A DNA stretch of 64,000 nt from Stagonosporopsis chrysanthemi (GCA_022560025.1 JAFISE010000019.1:186001-250000), one strand, 5' to 3'; positions 1-11,859 are shown, counted from the stretch's first letter. Numbers and translations: made by a program. The notes: generated by a model from the letters alone, not told the origin.

Positions 1-336
1 TTATATGGTGTACGCTCAAGAGCATACGGTTCAATGCAGGGATAGCACCAACGAACAGATGGTACCCTACGCCAGAGCCTCATCTGGCCAATGAGGTATC
101 GTAAGAATATGCAAGAGCTCACGTTGACGGGCATACAAACGCAGCTGCAGCTGAGGCAGCAACATGCCCATAACCCCGCCCTCAATTTGGAGGTAGAGGC
201 ATAGGAACATGGCCTTGATAGTTTTCAATTTTGATTCTGACCGAGGTCTTCTTGCCTGCGACTACATACACATCAGCACACCAATTTTTGGATATAGTAC
301 ACCTTCTCTTGCCTCCATCTCGTCAACACAAGACCT
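1..336. other. Window edge, 3' side of the PQ-loop gene
   Basis: No gene is supported here. It is the downstream flank of the PQ-loop transporter gene, whose stop codon on the minus strand is at 337-339. The only sizeable plus-strand reading frame (209-616) lies antisense to that gene and looks like a shadow frame. Confidence 0.6.
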
Positions 337-1543
337 CTACTCGTCCTCTGACTCGCTCTCTTCCCCATCTTTCTTATACAAAAAGTACTGGACGAATACG
401 CACGCATCCAGAATGAGCGTGCCAAAGCTGCCCAACAACCACGAGAAATTGATTGCGATGTACCGGCTGTATATAGCCCTCGCCTCACCCTCCCTGCAGT
501 GCACATGCTTGCACCGCGGCTTGTACACCACAATACTCAGAACATACGTCAAATTGCCGAGGCACGCAAACAGGAAGAAAAGCATCGATATGCCATCTGT
601 GGACTTGCGACGGTAATTCAGCAACAGCTGCGGAATGCGAGAGCCAAGGTAGAGTGCTGCGCAGATGTATCCGAAGATCTGACCCCACAGGTTAAAGTCG
701 GGCTTTGAGTCGGGCGTGTCGGCTGGCGTGTCGTCGGAGGATGTCGTTTGTGTTGCGCTCAGCCACCAGCCGAAGACGCCTGCAGCCATGACGAGGATAA
801 TAGTGCCCAGGTTGAAGAGAACAGTCCGAGTGGTAGACTGGGGTTGCGAGCGCGGCGCAGCGCGGACTTCACCGTTGGCGTCACCGTGTAGTGGTGTAGC
901 AGGCGACAGGTGCGTGCCATCGATCGAGAGGAAGCGCTCGCGGAAGGAGGATTGCGAGTGATCGGAGTGTCTTCTATCTAGGTCTGAAACGCGAGCGGGC
1001 CCGTTGCCGTTGGAGTGTCCGTTGGCGACAACGCTCGCATACGAGGCTCCATTCGTAGGGCGTCGGTCAGAGAGAAGCGGCTCATCTTCGCTCTCAGACG
1101 AGCCACTTTCGTTTGACTCGTCTCCGGGCTTGTTGACAACATCGCGGAGTGTAAATCCTTTGTACCAGAAACATTGGAGAAGCAGGACAATGTCGGCAAG
1201 GGTGTAGTACACGGCCAGAATCGTCATGGTTGGCAGCACGCCCTGCAGAACGGCGCCAAAGATGTTGAAAAAGTCACCTAGGAGCCATATTATGATGAAG
1301 ACAACTGATAGACCCTCTGCTGAGCTTCTTCTCCAGTTTTCAATAATTTGAGGCGAAAAGACGACTGCGATAGATGTGAGCTTTAGAAGATCGAGTCGTG
1401 TACATACAATGCCCCAAATGAAGGTTGCAGATATACTAGAGTTGAGAAAGTATCTTACCTATCCAACATGCGATACTAATTGATCCGAAAATCTGACTGA
1501 TCGCGTCGATATCCAACCGCAGACCTTGGGTTGGAGGGAACAT
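337..1543 (-). CDS. PQ-loop repeat vacuolar/lysosomal amino-acid transporter (Ypq1/Rtc2-like)
   Basis: Predicted 370-residue membrane protein of the PQ-loop family (yeast Ypq1-3/Rtc2, animal PQLC2), which exports cationic amino acids across the vacuolar or lysosomal membrane. Two exons fit: 1543-1459 and 1364-337, joined across an intron of 94 nt (donor GTAAGA, acceptor CGCAG), which keeps the frame (phase 1). The first PQ-loop is visible just after the junction (FSPQIIENWRRSSAEGLS), followed by WLLGDFFNIFGAVLQG, and the second near residue 280 (SRIPQLLLNYRRKSTDG). Hydrophobic stretches on either side fit the usual seven-helix layout, with a long hydrophilic Ser/Glu-rich loop of about 100 residues between the two halves and an acidic tail. 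Assigning the family is secure from the motifs; the exact substrate is inference. Confidence 0.88.
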
Positions 1544-2141
1544 TTTGCCTATGACGTATGCGCACACTCAGACTTGAATTAAAATCCCTCTCTTGTATCG
1601 TGGAGCTTCCGTCGCGTAAAGGTACAGCCTCCTGTAAGCTATGGGATGTTGAGTACCGGAACTATGAAGTGCGGGTGCAAGTCGCCGTGTTGGTTGTGCA
1701 GTGCGAAGTTGTAGGCGTCTTACCAAAGAAACTGGCGCGTGCTCAAAGGAATTGCTGTCCTGGTCTTCCTCCTCCCGCGGTGGTGGTACGACGTGCTTTT
1801 TTGTGCAAAATAATTGAATCCGAAGACAATCCGTTGGAAGTCGATGAAGTTGTCGGGATATGGGGCCTCAATAGATAGCTCAGCGATGACTGGAATGATG
1901 AAAAGCTGGGAAGGTTGGTAATGCCAAGTGTTTCTCGTTAGTTCAAACCTGGGGTAAGCTGCAAGGCACACTGCATCCGGTATTGAGCCGCATCACGTGC
2001 CATAACCCCAGCACGATGTAGAACAGTTAGATTGTGATAGTATCGTGAGTCTACATAGTGTGCCCGGCATCGGACAGTCACGTCACGTCGTCCACACCGC
2101 TCAAGCAGTATCCAACTCAAATGGTCTTGCGACTTCTAGGG
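1544..2141. other. Intergenic: promoter side of PQ-loop gene, 3' side of auxilin gene
   Basis: No gene supported. Both neighbours are on the minus strand, so this holds the auxilin 3' UTR and the PQ-loop promoter. Short frames here (for example 1558-1878 plus) show no recognisable domain. Confidence 0.5.
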
Positions 2142-5046
2142 CTACAAGTTGTTGTCGGTCTTGAACTTGTCCCAAGCTTCATTCAGGGTTGCAAAGACCG
2201 ATGCGCTGATCATTCTCTGCTCTGTAGTGGCCGATTGTGGAATCTATGGGATATCAGCCATTATTAGAGAAAATCAAGACATGACGTTGACATACCTTGT
2301 CAGGGTGCACCTTAGCAATCGCCTTCATGTAGTTGATCTTGACCTTGTTCGGCATCACGAGATCGCCCATGCCAACTTTCTTCCATCCAGCCTCCGGCCA
2401 GAGCACGTTATCCAGCGAACCCAGCAGCGCGCGCAGGTTGTCCGTTTTCCCACCCTTCCACGCTATGAGCTTTGCATCAACTTGATCGGCAAGAGCAAAC
2501 TTCTCGTCATCGGCCTTTTCAGCTGCGGCGTTCGCGAGCTTCAGCCTCTTGACGGCCTCCGAGTCAGGAGCACCACTGCCAAGATCTGACATTGCAGATG
2601 GCTTGGGTGTCGGCTTCCGGACAGGTGGGCGCTTGACAGGCGCTGGCATCGAGTCATTGTTACCGCCTGCGGCAGCTTTCTCACACCTGTTGCGTCCTGA
2701 TATGCTCACTGCGCCCCCAACCCCATCTTGTACGGCCATCTTCCAAACCTTGTGCGCGTCTGCCCACTTCTCCATGTGCTCAAGTGCTTCCGCTTTTCGC
2801 ATGAGTGCTTTGCCATAGAACTCTTTCATGTCCTTGTCGCCCTCAGCACCACCTGACGCAATTCTTTCTCCTTCACCTTTAGACACACCAATAATAGCCA
2901 GTGCGGCATCAGCGTCAGTGATTGCAGCTTTCGGATCGCCAACTTTAATGTTAGTCACAGCACGATTACAAAGAACGATGATGGTTATTGGGTGGGTGTC
3001 AGGAAGAGGACCCAAGGCAGATGTGTATGCGACGTGCGCGGCGGAGTAGTCACCACGTTTGAAAGCCTCTGATCCCTTTTGGCGGTCCCTGGCAGATGTG
3101 CTGATTGCTGATGGAGATACAGGAGGTATCCGTCGAGGCGGTGCTTTTGGCCTAGGTGGAGACGGAGTGCGAGCGGGGGTTCGTGTCTTGGGCGTTGATG
3201 TTGGTCGAAGGAATGGGTTGTTCGACTGAGCTTGCGCGGACTGGCTCTGCTTGGACGGTGAAGTTGCCGGCTCTGGCGAGAACAGATCGACTTCTGGCTG
3301 AGGCTGTGGTGTGGCTTTCTTACGACGTGCTGGGCTGACATACGCTTGAGGACTTTGTGCTTCTACCTCTTGCCTGGTCAATCGCGCCGCAGGCCTCTTG
3401 TCATAGCTCGGCGTAGGCTGACGATGAGCTGGTGATTGCGAGGACATTCTATCCGGAGTTCCGTTACGAGGGATTTCTTGTTCTCTTCTTTGACGCACAG
3501 GCAACTCATCCTGTCGCTGACGTTGTTCATGCTGTCGGGGCGGTTTGCCAGGGCGTCCTCCAGCTTCCAGCATCATGGCTTCGTCGGTCGCCTCGGGAGC
3601 GCTTCGCTGCTGCTTGCCCGATCGCGGTGCTGCTTCTGCCGCTTGTGCATCACGCATCCATTTCGGAATGCTAGGATCGCCGCCGTCTTGCTGGAGGTCG
3701 GCTACAGCTTTCTGTACTTGTTTGCGACCTTGTTTCCAGAGTGAATTGGCGGACTTGAACAAATTGCTACCAATTTCTGAAGCGACCTGTGAGACGTCTT
3801 TCTCCTGCCTCTGTCCATCTTGCCGACGCTGGCCAGAGCGACTGCGAGCGTCTTCTTCACGCATCCAAGCTGGCATGGATCCGCCGCCTCGCTCGTCTCT
3901 CGCACTCGGTCGGCTATTGCCACGTCCTGGACGCTCTTGCGAATTATCAGCTCTTCGGCGCGATCTTTCCTGACTAGGATCTTGTGATCGTTGCTTCGTC
4001 TTCGCATGCGCCTGGTTCAGAATCCATCCTACGGCCGCTTGTACGTCCAGACCAGAGTCAGTAGTTGCGAGTGCGATGGCGGACTGGTCCGCCGAGAAGC
4101 CCATATCTACCAGCTCAGCAACAGCCCTGTCGTGAGCGTTCATAGGGCTGGACGACCGTTCGGGCGTCGTTTCCTGTCGAGGTTCATCCACTACTGGCTT
4201 CGGCTCTTCGCGCTTAAATTCCTCTACAGGTTTGCCAAGCAGACCTAGTATATCGTCTTCGTCGTTGGCAGGAGCCGGGGGTGGAGCAGGCGATGCCGAC
4301 TTCTGAGCCATTTGTTTGAGACCGAACATGTCATCGTCGTCGTCTGCGAATGCATTCACATTTGACGATTGTGGTAGTGGCGTTTGGCCCCTGGAGGCAC
4401 CCGCACTGAAAGCTGGAGTGCTTCGACCGCTGCCGTTGGACGGCGGGGGGAAGTGGCTCGAATTGTCTACCGGGGCAGCTGAGTTAAACGCGGCGAGCAG
4501 GTCGTCGGTGGGAGGCGATTGTATGGGTCGTTTTGAGGTAGTGTCGAGGCCGGCGAATGGCTTGTTGATAGTCTGCGAAAGTGTTGGCTTGCTGAAGGGG
4601 TTATTCGAGCCAGGTGGAGGGATGGCTCCCAAGGTCGAGGGCTCCGGTGTGGTCTTCCCACTGCCTGCGTTGTTCCAAAACTGCGAGTCTGCACCGCCAA
4701 AGCTTGCGTCGTATTGCTTTCTCCTCTCTGCTTCCTGCCTCAGCTTTTCTTCTTGTAGCTGCTTCTGGCGCTCCTGCAGTGAGAGACCACTCCCTGCGGC
4801 CTTCGACGTCTTGCCGGAGATCAGGCCGGCGAAACTGTCGTTGGCCGGGGTCGCGGGTTTGGAGGGCGCCTTGAAAGGCTTCGGCTGCTGAGAAGCACCA
4901 GATTGCTGCATAGACAGCCCTGGGAGGGGCGTAGAGCGGCCAGAGAGCTGCGGCGTGGGGCTCTGGCGGAAGGGAGGGAACGCCGCGGGGGTGCTCGCGG
5001 GCTGTTTGGCCGGCTGTGACCAGTCGAGGCCATTGAGGTCATCCAT
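2142..5046 (-). CDS. SWA2: Auxilin-like J-domain protein with UBA and TPR domains (Swa2/Aux1-like)
   Basis: Predicted 950-residue cofactor that recruits Hsp70 to clathrin coats and drives uncoating of vesicles. Exons 5046-2296 and 2243-2142 join in phase 0 over a 52-nt intron that splits the J domain right after its HPDK motif (about residues 914-917); the last exon supplies the C-terminal helix (NEAWDKFKTDNNL then stop), typical of auxilin J domains. A UBA domain (AVAELVDMGFSADQSA) begins near residue 302, and TPR-like helices (AFKRGDYSAAHVAYTSALG) lie at about 659-770. The N-terminal third is Ser/Pro/Gln-rich and disordered, with two NPF motifs (NNPFSKP, NNPFLRP) that could bind EH-domain endocytic proteins. 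Start chosen at MDDLNGLDWSQP: an open frame continues upstream but its residues look like untranslated leader. The UBA-TPR-J order matches yeast Swa2. Confidence 0.9.
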
Positions 5047-5691
5047 GGTGGTGTCTAGACGTTGTAATGCGCAAAGAAATCGCCCAAGATCATGACATCG
5101 TCGCAGGGGTCGTGGTCGTGGTCGAGTTGTTTGCTGTGCATCACAATCAGTCGCAACTGCCCGCTGGCACATGCGGCGTCGCACCGCCACACCCTGGACC
5201 CTTCTCCCTTGACAGCCCCACCCCCGGCTGTCTCTACCCCTACCACTATCGCAGCCAATTCACCAATATGCCGGGGCGTTACATCAGTGAAATGACGAAG
5301 CTGATTGCTGCTTACGATGTCCCCTCCCATCATTTGACCTGCTTGGCAGCTGTGGACGCTGGTGAACATCGATGCAGCCTTGCATTGCATAGCAGCTCGT
5401 ACCGTGTGCCAGCCTCGCCATAGGCTCAGGCAACAGTACACAAGTATATCGCTATGCCAATGAAGCCAAAGCCCAGCTGGCTACTGCACGCCATTGCCCA
5501 CGTTAACCCATCAGAGAGCGACGCTTATGCACCTTTTCGCTGTCACCGATGCTGACTGTGCACTATAAAGCCGCCTCACCTCCCCTTCGTCGAAGTCTGT
5601 TCATCACCAGGCTCCTTGACGTGAGGTACTGAGTCTTGATCGTTCTCAAACCTCATCTCAGTGGCCCAGCGCTGGTCTTGGTAATCTCGCA
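5047..5691. promoter_or_regulatory. Divergent promoter region of auxilin (-) and BCS1-like (+) genes
   Basis: The two genes diverge from this 645-bp stretch. A TATA-like TATAAAG lies on the plus strand at 5564-5570, about 120 bp before the BCS1-like start codon, and could serve that gene. No other motif stands out. Confidence 0.4.
5564..5570 (+). promoter_or_regulatory. TATA-like box upstream of BCS1-like gene
   Basis: TATAAAG 122 nt before the ATG at 5692. Position is plausible for a fungal core promoter; no further support. Confidence 0.35.
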
Positions 5692-7380
5692 ATGGACTTC
5701 TCTCGCCTGCAGTACCTTGGACCAGATCTCCTCTCGTCGAATATCTCCGCTACCAGCCTTCCATCTACCTTCCTTGAGAGCTTTGTACCTGGTTATGGCA
5801 TTCTTTCACATATCATTCTGCGCTTGTTTGGAATTGATATAGGCCTCGTGGCTTCAGGTTGTGTCGTTATTTTTGGTCTCTCGCACGCTGCGTCCTTCTG
5901 CAACTCATACATACGCTCTTACTATGATCGATACTTCACCTCTTCCATATCTATCGACGGTGAGGATACGCTGTATTGGAGCGCTGTCGCTTGGATCACA
6001 GAACAAAGGATGACGAAGATCAGTAGAGACCTTAGGGCACAAACGAAAGCGCGCAGCACTCGTCACGAATCCGAGGACAACTCTGGTGATGACAGTGACG
6101 CGCTGGGTGACGAGGGGATTTTTAATTATGGAAGATGGGCCAGCAACGTGCACCCACAGTACGAACCCAACTTCGGCATGGACAAGTTCGATTACGGCGG
6201 CCGGACGTTCACCCTGCTCAGAGATAGGAAAGACAGAAAGAGTTGGTGGGCGGACCAATATGACGAGAGTATGGTCATTCGTTGTACTGGTCGAAGCACG
6301 CGACCTATCAAAGATCTCCTGGTGTACATCAAGCAATGGACGTTGAAGAACGAAGATCAAACCACAAGCATATATCGGCCGCGGCCCAAGGGCGGCGAAA
6401 ACAGTGGTGAAGCCAGTTGGGACAGGCAGTCCAACCGAGCATGTCGCCCGATGCGCACGGTATCGCTCGACCGCAATCAGAAGAGAGTTATAGTCAGCGA
6501 CATCAATGAGTATCTGCAGCCGGAAACAAGACGCTGGTATGATGCCCGAGGTATCCCGTATCGACGTGGCTATCTCTTCCATGGTCCACCTGGTACAGGC
6601 AAAACATCGCTGTCGTTTGCCTTAGCTGGCATCTTCGGGCTACAAATCTACTGCATCTCGCTTAGTGAAGTCGGTCTCACGGAGGCTGACCTGAACAAGC
6701 TCTTTATCTCGCTCCCTCGGCGCTGTATTGTCCTATTGGAAGATATTGATTCGGCCGGCCTGCGCCGCGATGATGAGCCATCACCTGTTGAGCCCACATC
6801 GTCAGCAATTCCAAGCGTGACGAAGCCCTCGGTGAACGAGACTTCAGGACCAAGCAAAAGCCTAATTAGTCTTGCCGGGTTGCTTAACGTTATCGATGGA
6901 GTGGCTTCTCACGAAGGACGCGTTCTCATCATGACAACGAATCATCCTGAGAACTTAGATGAAGCCCTTACCCGGCCTGGAAGGGTGGACTTACGTATCG
7001 GCTTCTCGCTAGCAACTCATTCGCAAATTATGGACATCTTTATGCGGATGTATGGTGAACCATCGCGGAAGGCAAAGGACACAAAGCAAAAACGTTCTTC
7101 GTCAAAGCCAAAGACCAAAAGTGCAAGGACGGTCGACGAAGACGACGAAGACGACGTCGAGGACTTACTGTTCCAGAAGCCTGCTACCCAAATCGTAACC
7201 AAAGACGCACTCAAACAGATGGCCCAAGAATTCGCCGACAAACTACCAGAAGGCAGGTTTTCACCGGCAGCTATTCAGGGCTACCTGTTGACCAGGAAGC
7301 GAGAGCCACAACGAGCTTTGAGCGAGGCATGCGCCTGGTGCGACGAACAGCTCCAACTTATGATCGAGAAAAAGCGATAA
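5692..7380 (+). CDS. BCS1-like AAA ATPase (mitochondrial chaperone family)
   Basis: Predicted 562-residue, intronless AAA ATPase of the Bcs1 family; yeast Bcs1 sits in the mitochondrial inner membrane and translocates folded Rip1 for complex III assembly. A single hydrophobic segment at about residues 50-68 precedes a BCS1-specific N domain (residues ~70-265), then the AAA module: Walker A GPPGTGKT at 298-305, Walker B IVLLEDID at 346-353, sensor region MTTNHPENLDEAL and arginine-finger-like RPGRVDLRI. Two insertions are unusual: a Pro/Ser-rich one between Walker B and the following helix (~358-390), and a Lys-rich then strongly acidic one (DEDDEDDVED) near residue 480. It is about 100 residues longer than canonical Bcs1, so it is more likely one of the expanded fungal paralogues than the orthologue; the substrate is unknown. 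Confidence 0.88.
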   Translation: MDFSRLQYLGPDLLSSNISATSLPSTFLESFVPGYGILSHIILRLFGIDIGLVASGCVVIFGLSHAASFCNSYIRSYYDRYFTSSISIDGEDTLYWSAVAWITEQRMTKISRDLRAQTKARSTRHESEDNSGDDSDALGDEGIFNYGRWASNVHPQYEPNFGMDKFDYGGRTFTLLRDRKDRKSWWADQYDESMVIRCTGRSTRPIKDLLVYIKQWTLKNEDQTTSIYRPRPKGGENSGEASWDRQSNRACRPMRTVSLDRNQKRVIVSDINEYLQPETRRWYDARGIPYRRGYLFHGPPGTGKTSLSFALAGIFGLQIYCISLSEVGLTEADLNKLFISLPRRCIVLLEDIDSAGLRRDDEPSPVEPTSSAIPSVTKPSVNETSGPSKSLISLAGLLNVIDGVASHEGRVLIMTTNHPENLDEALTRPGRVDLRIGFSLATHSQIMDIFMRMYGEPSRKAKDTKQKRSSSKPKTKSARTVDEDDEDDVEDLLFQKPATQIVTKDALKQMAQEFADKLPEGRFSPAAIQGYLLTRKREPQRALSEACAWCDEQLQLMIEKKR

Positions 7381-7855
7381 TCCACTAGACTAAATGGCTC
7401 AAAACGAACATGGTGTTTTACAAACCGGTTGACGTCATCAGGCCGCCCGAGCAGCTCAATGAGGCTGTGCGGGATCGCCTGACGCTTGCTTAGTGCATTG
7501 ACAGACGGGCTTGGCAATGCATGGACGGTCAGGTGGGGAACAAGGGCTAGCGAGGGGGCATAGAACAGGACCATGTTGTGAGGCTCTTGCTCAGAACAGT
7601 CGCGACTTCAAGACCGAATCACCGCAACGCTAATGGAACCTCAGAGGAAAGATAGTTGTCCCTGATTGATCTAGCGAAGTAAGCGTAGACCATATGTCTT
7701 CTACAATGACGGACATGAATTGCGCCATTCACATCCACAAGAGCGTGACGGCCCATACATACAATGGCTACATATCAAGCAGCGGCACTCGATAGTAGAT
7801 TTCGAGGATTAGTCAAGAATACCAATTGAACACTTACTAGACACCCAACAACGCG
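7381..7855. other. Intergenic between BCS1-like and GFA-type genes
   Basis: No gene supported. Presumed 3' UTR of the BCS1-like gene and promoter of the downstream GFA gene, both on the plus strand. Confidence 0.5.
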
Positions 7856-8490
7856 ATGGGCGACGCCTCAACAGCCTCAAACCCGTACGCAGAAACCTCA
7901 CAATATTCGACACAAACTCACCTCTTCCCAGCACCCACCCTCTCCAACAACTGAACACTTATCCCCTAACCGGCCGCTGTCCCTGCTCGAGCACTACCTA
8001 TTCCCTCAGCAGCGGCCCCCTAATTGTTCACGCCTGCCACTGCACCTACTGCCAGCGGGAATCCGGATCCGCCTTCGCCTTAAACGCGATCTACGAACCC
8101 AACCGCGTCGTCCTCACTGGGCGCACCAACTCCTTTCAACTCCTACACATTCCCATACCCACCGCTTCCGCCGCAGATGGCCAAACCATGGTGCGCTGTC
8201 CGCAGTGCTATACGGTTGTGTGGAGTCACTACAGGGCAGGGGGCGTGCTGGTGATGATCAGAGTCGGCACGCTTGATCCGGTTGTGAGTGGAGGGCAAAC
8301 ACTGCCGAATGGTGGGCTGGTGCCAAATGCGCATATTTTTGCGGGGAGGGATAGGCATAAGTGGGTGGGTTTAGAAGGTGAGGTGGTGTATGAGGGATAT
8401 GGACCGAGGGAGGAGTATTGGTCTGAAGATAGCTTGAAGAGGTTGGAGGAGTTTTCGAGAGATAGGACTGTGGAGGCATTCAAGGCGTAG
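7856..8490 (+). CDS. GFA/CENP-V domain zinc-binding protein
   Basis: Predicted 195-residue member of the Gfa (glutathione-dependent formaldehyde-activating-like) family, small zinc-binding proteins, mostly of unknown substrate. Two exons, 7856-7884 and 7932-8490, join over a 47-nt intron (GTACGC..CCCAG); the phases fit exactly, and the join gives MGDASTASNP/THPLQQLN leading into the domain. Without this intron the ATG frame stops at 7951. Zinc-ligand cysteines are visible: GRCPC (C26, C28), CHCTYC (C45, C47, C50) and CPQC (C99, C102). The core line SGSAFALNA after CHCTYC is typical of the family. The intron is inferred from phase and splice signals, so the first ten residues are less certain than the domain. 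Confidence 0.8.
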
Positions 8491-9366
8491 TAGTCTGCTG
8501 TGGTGTCCGAGGGAGTGAGAGAGGTTAGCGTGTGATTCGGGAGTGCAGCCTTAGCCAAATGTATTGTAAGATTTGGCTGTACTCGTGTGCTTGCTTCTCG
8601 TGTGTACTCCGGATTTGGCTGCCTGGCTGCTGTTGTGGAAAGGGCGAGGTTGTACCTGCCTCAAGAAACAAAGAAAGTTGGCTCTTTGGCCAATCGGAAG
8701 CCTGGCACACTGTCATCCGAACTATCATACGGGGGCCTAGGCTATCCACCTTAGCTGGTCGCTCGAGCATCAGTCTCACCTTACACAAACCGCACATAAT
8801 CTTCCACATCACATCAACCAAAGTGTGCTGAACATGCTTGCACCGCCACGCGAAACAATGGAGCTGACACTGCCCTTTGGCCAGCTCTACCGCAGCGATC
8901 CGAGTCGCGTCCGAGTTTCCCTAGTTGCTCAGCTGGTGTCTTGGCTCTCCACAAGACTTTGTTACCCGTGTGTCGTGGCGCCCAAAGTAGCAACACAATT
9001 CGCTGATCGCTGTGGCTAAGGACAAAGCTGGCCCTGTTTTGTACACCGACGCCTAAGACTTCCAAGCTTGAGCGCACGGCCCACGTATACGAGATGGGGC
9101 TGCGCGTGGTCGTGGAGAGCAGACTAATACGGCTTTCAGGCACACCGGTGCGGTAACATGTTAAGTGCGCCTTGTCCCTGCGTGGCGCTTAACTGTCGCA
9201 GCTTCTTGTTATCTATGCTCGGGTCCTGCGTAGCGTTTCGCGGGTAAAGAGAAGGATTTCCTGGTGCCAAATTGTGGACAGAAGGTCTGAATACATTGTA
9301 GTAGGAGAAGGCAGTCCGCGTTGTCAGATAATTTGTACGACAAGGCCGTTTGGAAAGCTTGACGAG
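8491..9366. other. Intergenic upstream of the S41-type peptidase gene
   Basis: No gene supported in 876 bp. Reading frames up to about 100 codons occur on both strands but overlap each other and show no domain. It presumably contains the promoter of the peptidase gene. Confidence 0.5.
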
Positions 9367-11777
9367 ATGAGGTCTTCTCAGGTTCTTTCGGCCCTTTTGG
9401 CGTTCGCTGCCACGGCTCAGGCACAGTCACAGTCCTTTGGATTCACAACAACTCGTCGCGTCTCGTCAATCGATGACATTGATATTCAACCAACGGCTAC
9501 GGAGACAGTATCTGGGCCGATTCAGACAGGGCAAGCATGCGCTCAAGTTGGAGAGGCCGTCTTGGGCTCTCGGTTACAATTTCCCAGTGTTGAAGCTGAG
9601 GTAGGTAGCAATCTTCACAGAGCTAAATTTCACACTGTTTCGATGCTGACAAATCCCAGCTGGCGTATGCATGCCTCAAATCAGTCCCGATAGATGCACC
9701 AGCAGCAAACGCCACAGTCAACTCGATCAAGCAGATGGTCGAATTTCAATCCACGCTGACGTACCTGAAGGACCCGCCCACCGGTTGGCCAAATGAAGCC
9801 GTGGACATAATTGCTGGATTGGACGACATCGCATCTAAAGTCAACGACGGCACATACACCAATGAATACGATTTCGAGAATGATATCGCGGCACTTTTCA
9901 TCAAAGCGCACGATGGCCATCTGGCCTTTAATGGCAATGCTTACGGCGGGGCATTTAGGTGGCGCAGGAATCTCAACATTGCTTTAATCTCTGCATCAAC
10001 GGATGGCAGCGCTGTACCTCAAGTCTGGTCGATTCTCGATTTCAACGCATCTCAAACAGGTTACGAGCCCTCTCCCATCACTCAGATCGACGGTCAGGAC
10101 GTGCAGGAGTTTCTCCAAGCGGAAGCAGATATGAACGCATACCACGACCCGGACACAAGATACCAGGCGCTATTTTTCATGGCCAGTGCTGAGGCTTACG
10201 GCTTGTTCACAAGCCCAAGGTTTTACCCAGGTCCTACTACAAGCGTCACGTATGAGAACGGCACCACAAATGAGTATCTGAACGCAGCAGTCATTTTGCA
10301 GAGACGAACATGGGAAGCTATCACCAGCGCGCAGGACTTTTACGATGTGTACATTACACCCCAAACATCGAGTTCGTCTGGACTGAAGGCCAAGAAGAGA
10401 GATCCGAATTCACTTCCGCTTCATCTGGATAACCCTCGTGACCACGAGATTCAAGGCTACAACTCGATCCAGCACGGGAACGCCCCAATCAACTATCCAA
10501 CGCCTAACGTTGCTCACTCGGCGGAACTCGTTCCCCTCGCTGGTTATTTCATCAATACTGCTGCTGGTGAGGTTGGTGTATTTGTGGTGGGCACATTTAA
10601 TACCGAAGACGTTGCTGGCGCCCAAGAGTTCCAGCAGGTGACGGAAGAATTCATCGCTGAAGCGCAATCCCGCGGTGTCTCGCGAATGATCATCGATGTC
10701 CGCCAGAATGGTGGCGGCAAAGTCATCTCCGGATACGATATGTACAAGCAGTTTTTCCCCGACCAGGAGCCTCAGGCTCAATCCCGCTACCGCGGCCATC
10801 GAGCGAGTGAGGTTTTCGGCGAGTCCATATCCGAGTTCAACGCCATGACAATCCTGAACGCGCCCCTTTATGTCAGCCCTTTCAGCAAAGCCGCATATCT
10901 CGACGTTGATGGCAACGAGTTTACCTCCTGGTCAGACATGTATCCCCCCGTGCGCCATAACAACGATCAGTTCACTAGTCTTCTAAAATACAATCTGTCC
11001 GATCCGTCAACAACATCTAGCGAAGACCTAGCCATTGGCATCACAGTGACCGGGTACAACGACCGCGCCGACTTCACCACTCCGCCATTCCGCGCTGAAG
11101 ATATCGTCATCCTTTCGGATGGAATTTGCGCCTCTACATGTGCAATCTTCCTTGAGCTCATGGTGCAGCAGTCAGGCGTGCGCACCATAGCCGTAGGCGG
11201 GCGCCCCCAGCCCGGCCCAATGGTGCCGGTAGGCGGCACAAAAGGCACGCTCGTTATGCCTTCCGAGTTCATCCAACTCCTGACCCAGTATGTAATCGCG
11301 CAATTCGCAGATTCGCGCTCAGAGCAAAGAGAATGGGCACAATTTTTGCCAAATCCCTTCGAGATTGGTTACGCAGACGCAGGCGTCAACTTTCAGGATA
11401 ACATCCGTGTCGGAAAAGAAGCTGCGGGTATACCTACTCAGTTCATTAACGATACGGCGAGCTGTAGAATTTACTATGAGCCGGAAATGTATCTTAATGT
11501 TACATCGCTGTGGGCGAAGACAGCTGAGGCGGCGTGGGGCAATAATGGGGCACTTGATGAGGGTGCGTGTGTAAGCGGTAGTGTCACAACGAGGGACCAG
11601 CAAACGGGTGGCGGAGATGCTAACCCCAGCGGGACAGAGAGTGGCGGTGGTTCGTCGAATGAAAGCGAGGACGCTGCTGCTGGGCTGCGACCGAGTGGAG
11701 ATGGGTGGACAGCGATCGTGGTTTGCGCTGCTGTCGTCATGGGCTCGATGGGTGTAGGCATGGGCATCGTCTGGTAA
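9367..11777 (+). CDS. Secreted/cell-surface S41-family serine peptidase (CPAF/tail-protease-like)
   Basis: Predicted 783-residue extracellular peptidase-like protein. Exons 9367-9600 and 9660-11777 join in phase 0 over a 59-nt intron (GTAGGT..CCCAG). Residues 1-20 (MRSSQVLSALLAFAATAQAQ) form a signal peptide. The C-terminal half holds the S41 core: strand RMIIDVRQNGGG near residue 419, then DGICASTCAIF around 566-576, in which Ser570 sits where the family's catalytic serine does. A Gly/Ser/Thr-rich spacer precedes a terminal hydrophobic helix (~760-782, ending GMGIVW), consistent with a GPI-anchor signal or a tail membrane anchor. Fungal relatives include proteins encoded in some secondary-metabolite clusters (UstP-type), but no other cluster genes are present here. 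The substrate cannot be predicted. Confidence 0.85.
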
Positions 11778-11859
11778 TAAGATCATAGACCTGCATCTTG
11801 GCGTTACAGCATCTCATAACTATTGTACAAATCACATTGCGCAGCGTCGCCATGTCTCA

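Noticed and set aside
5905..6582. 225-codon minus-strand frame
   Set aside because: Antisense to the BCS1-like ATPase and without a domain.
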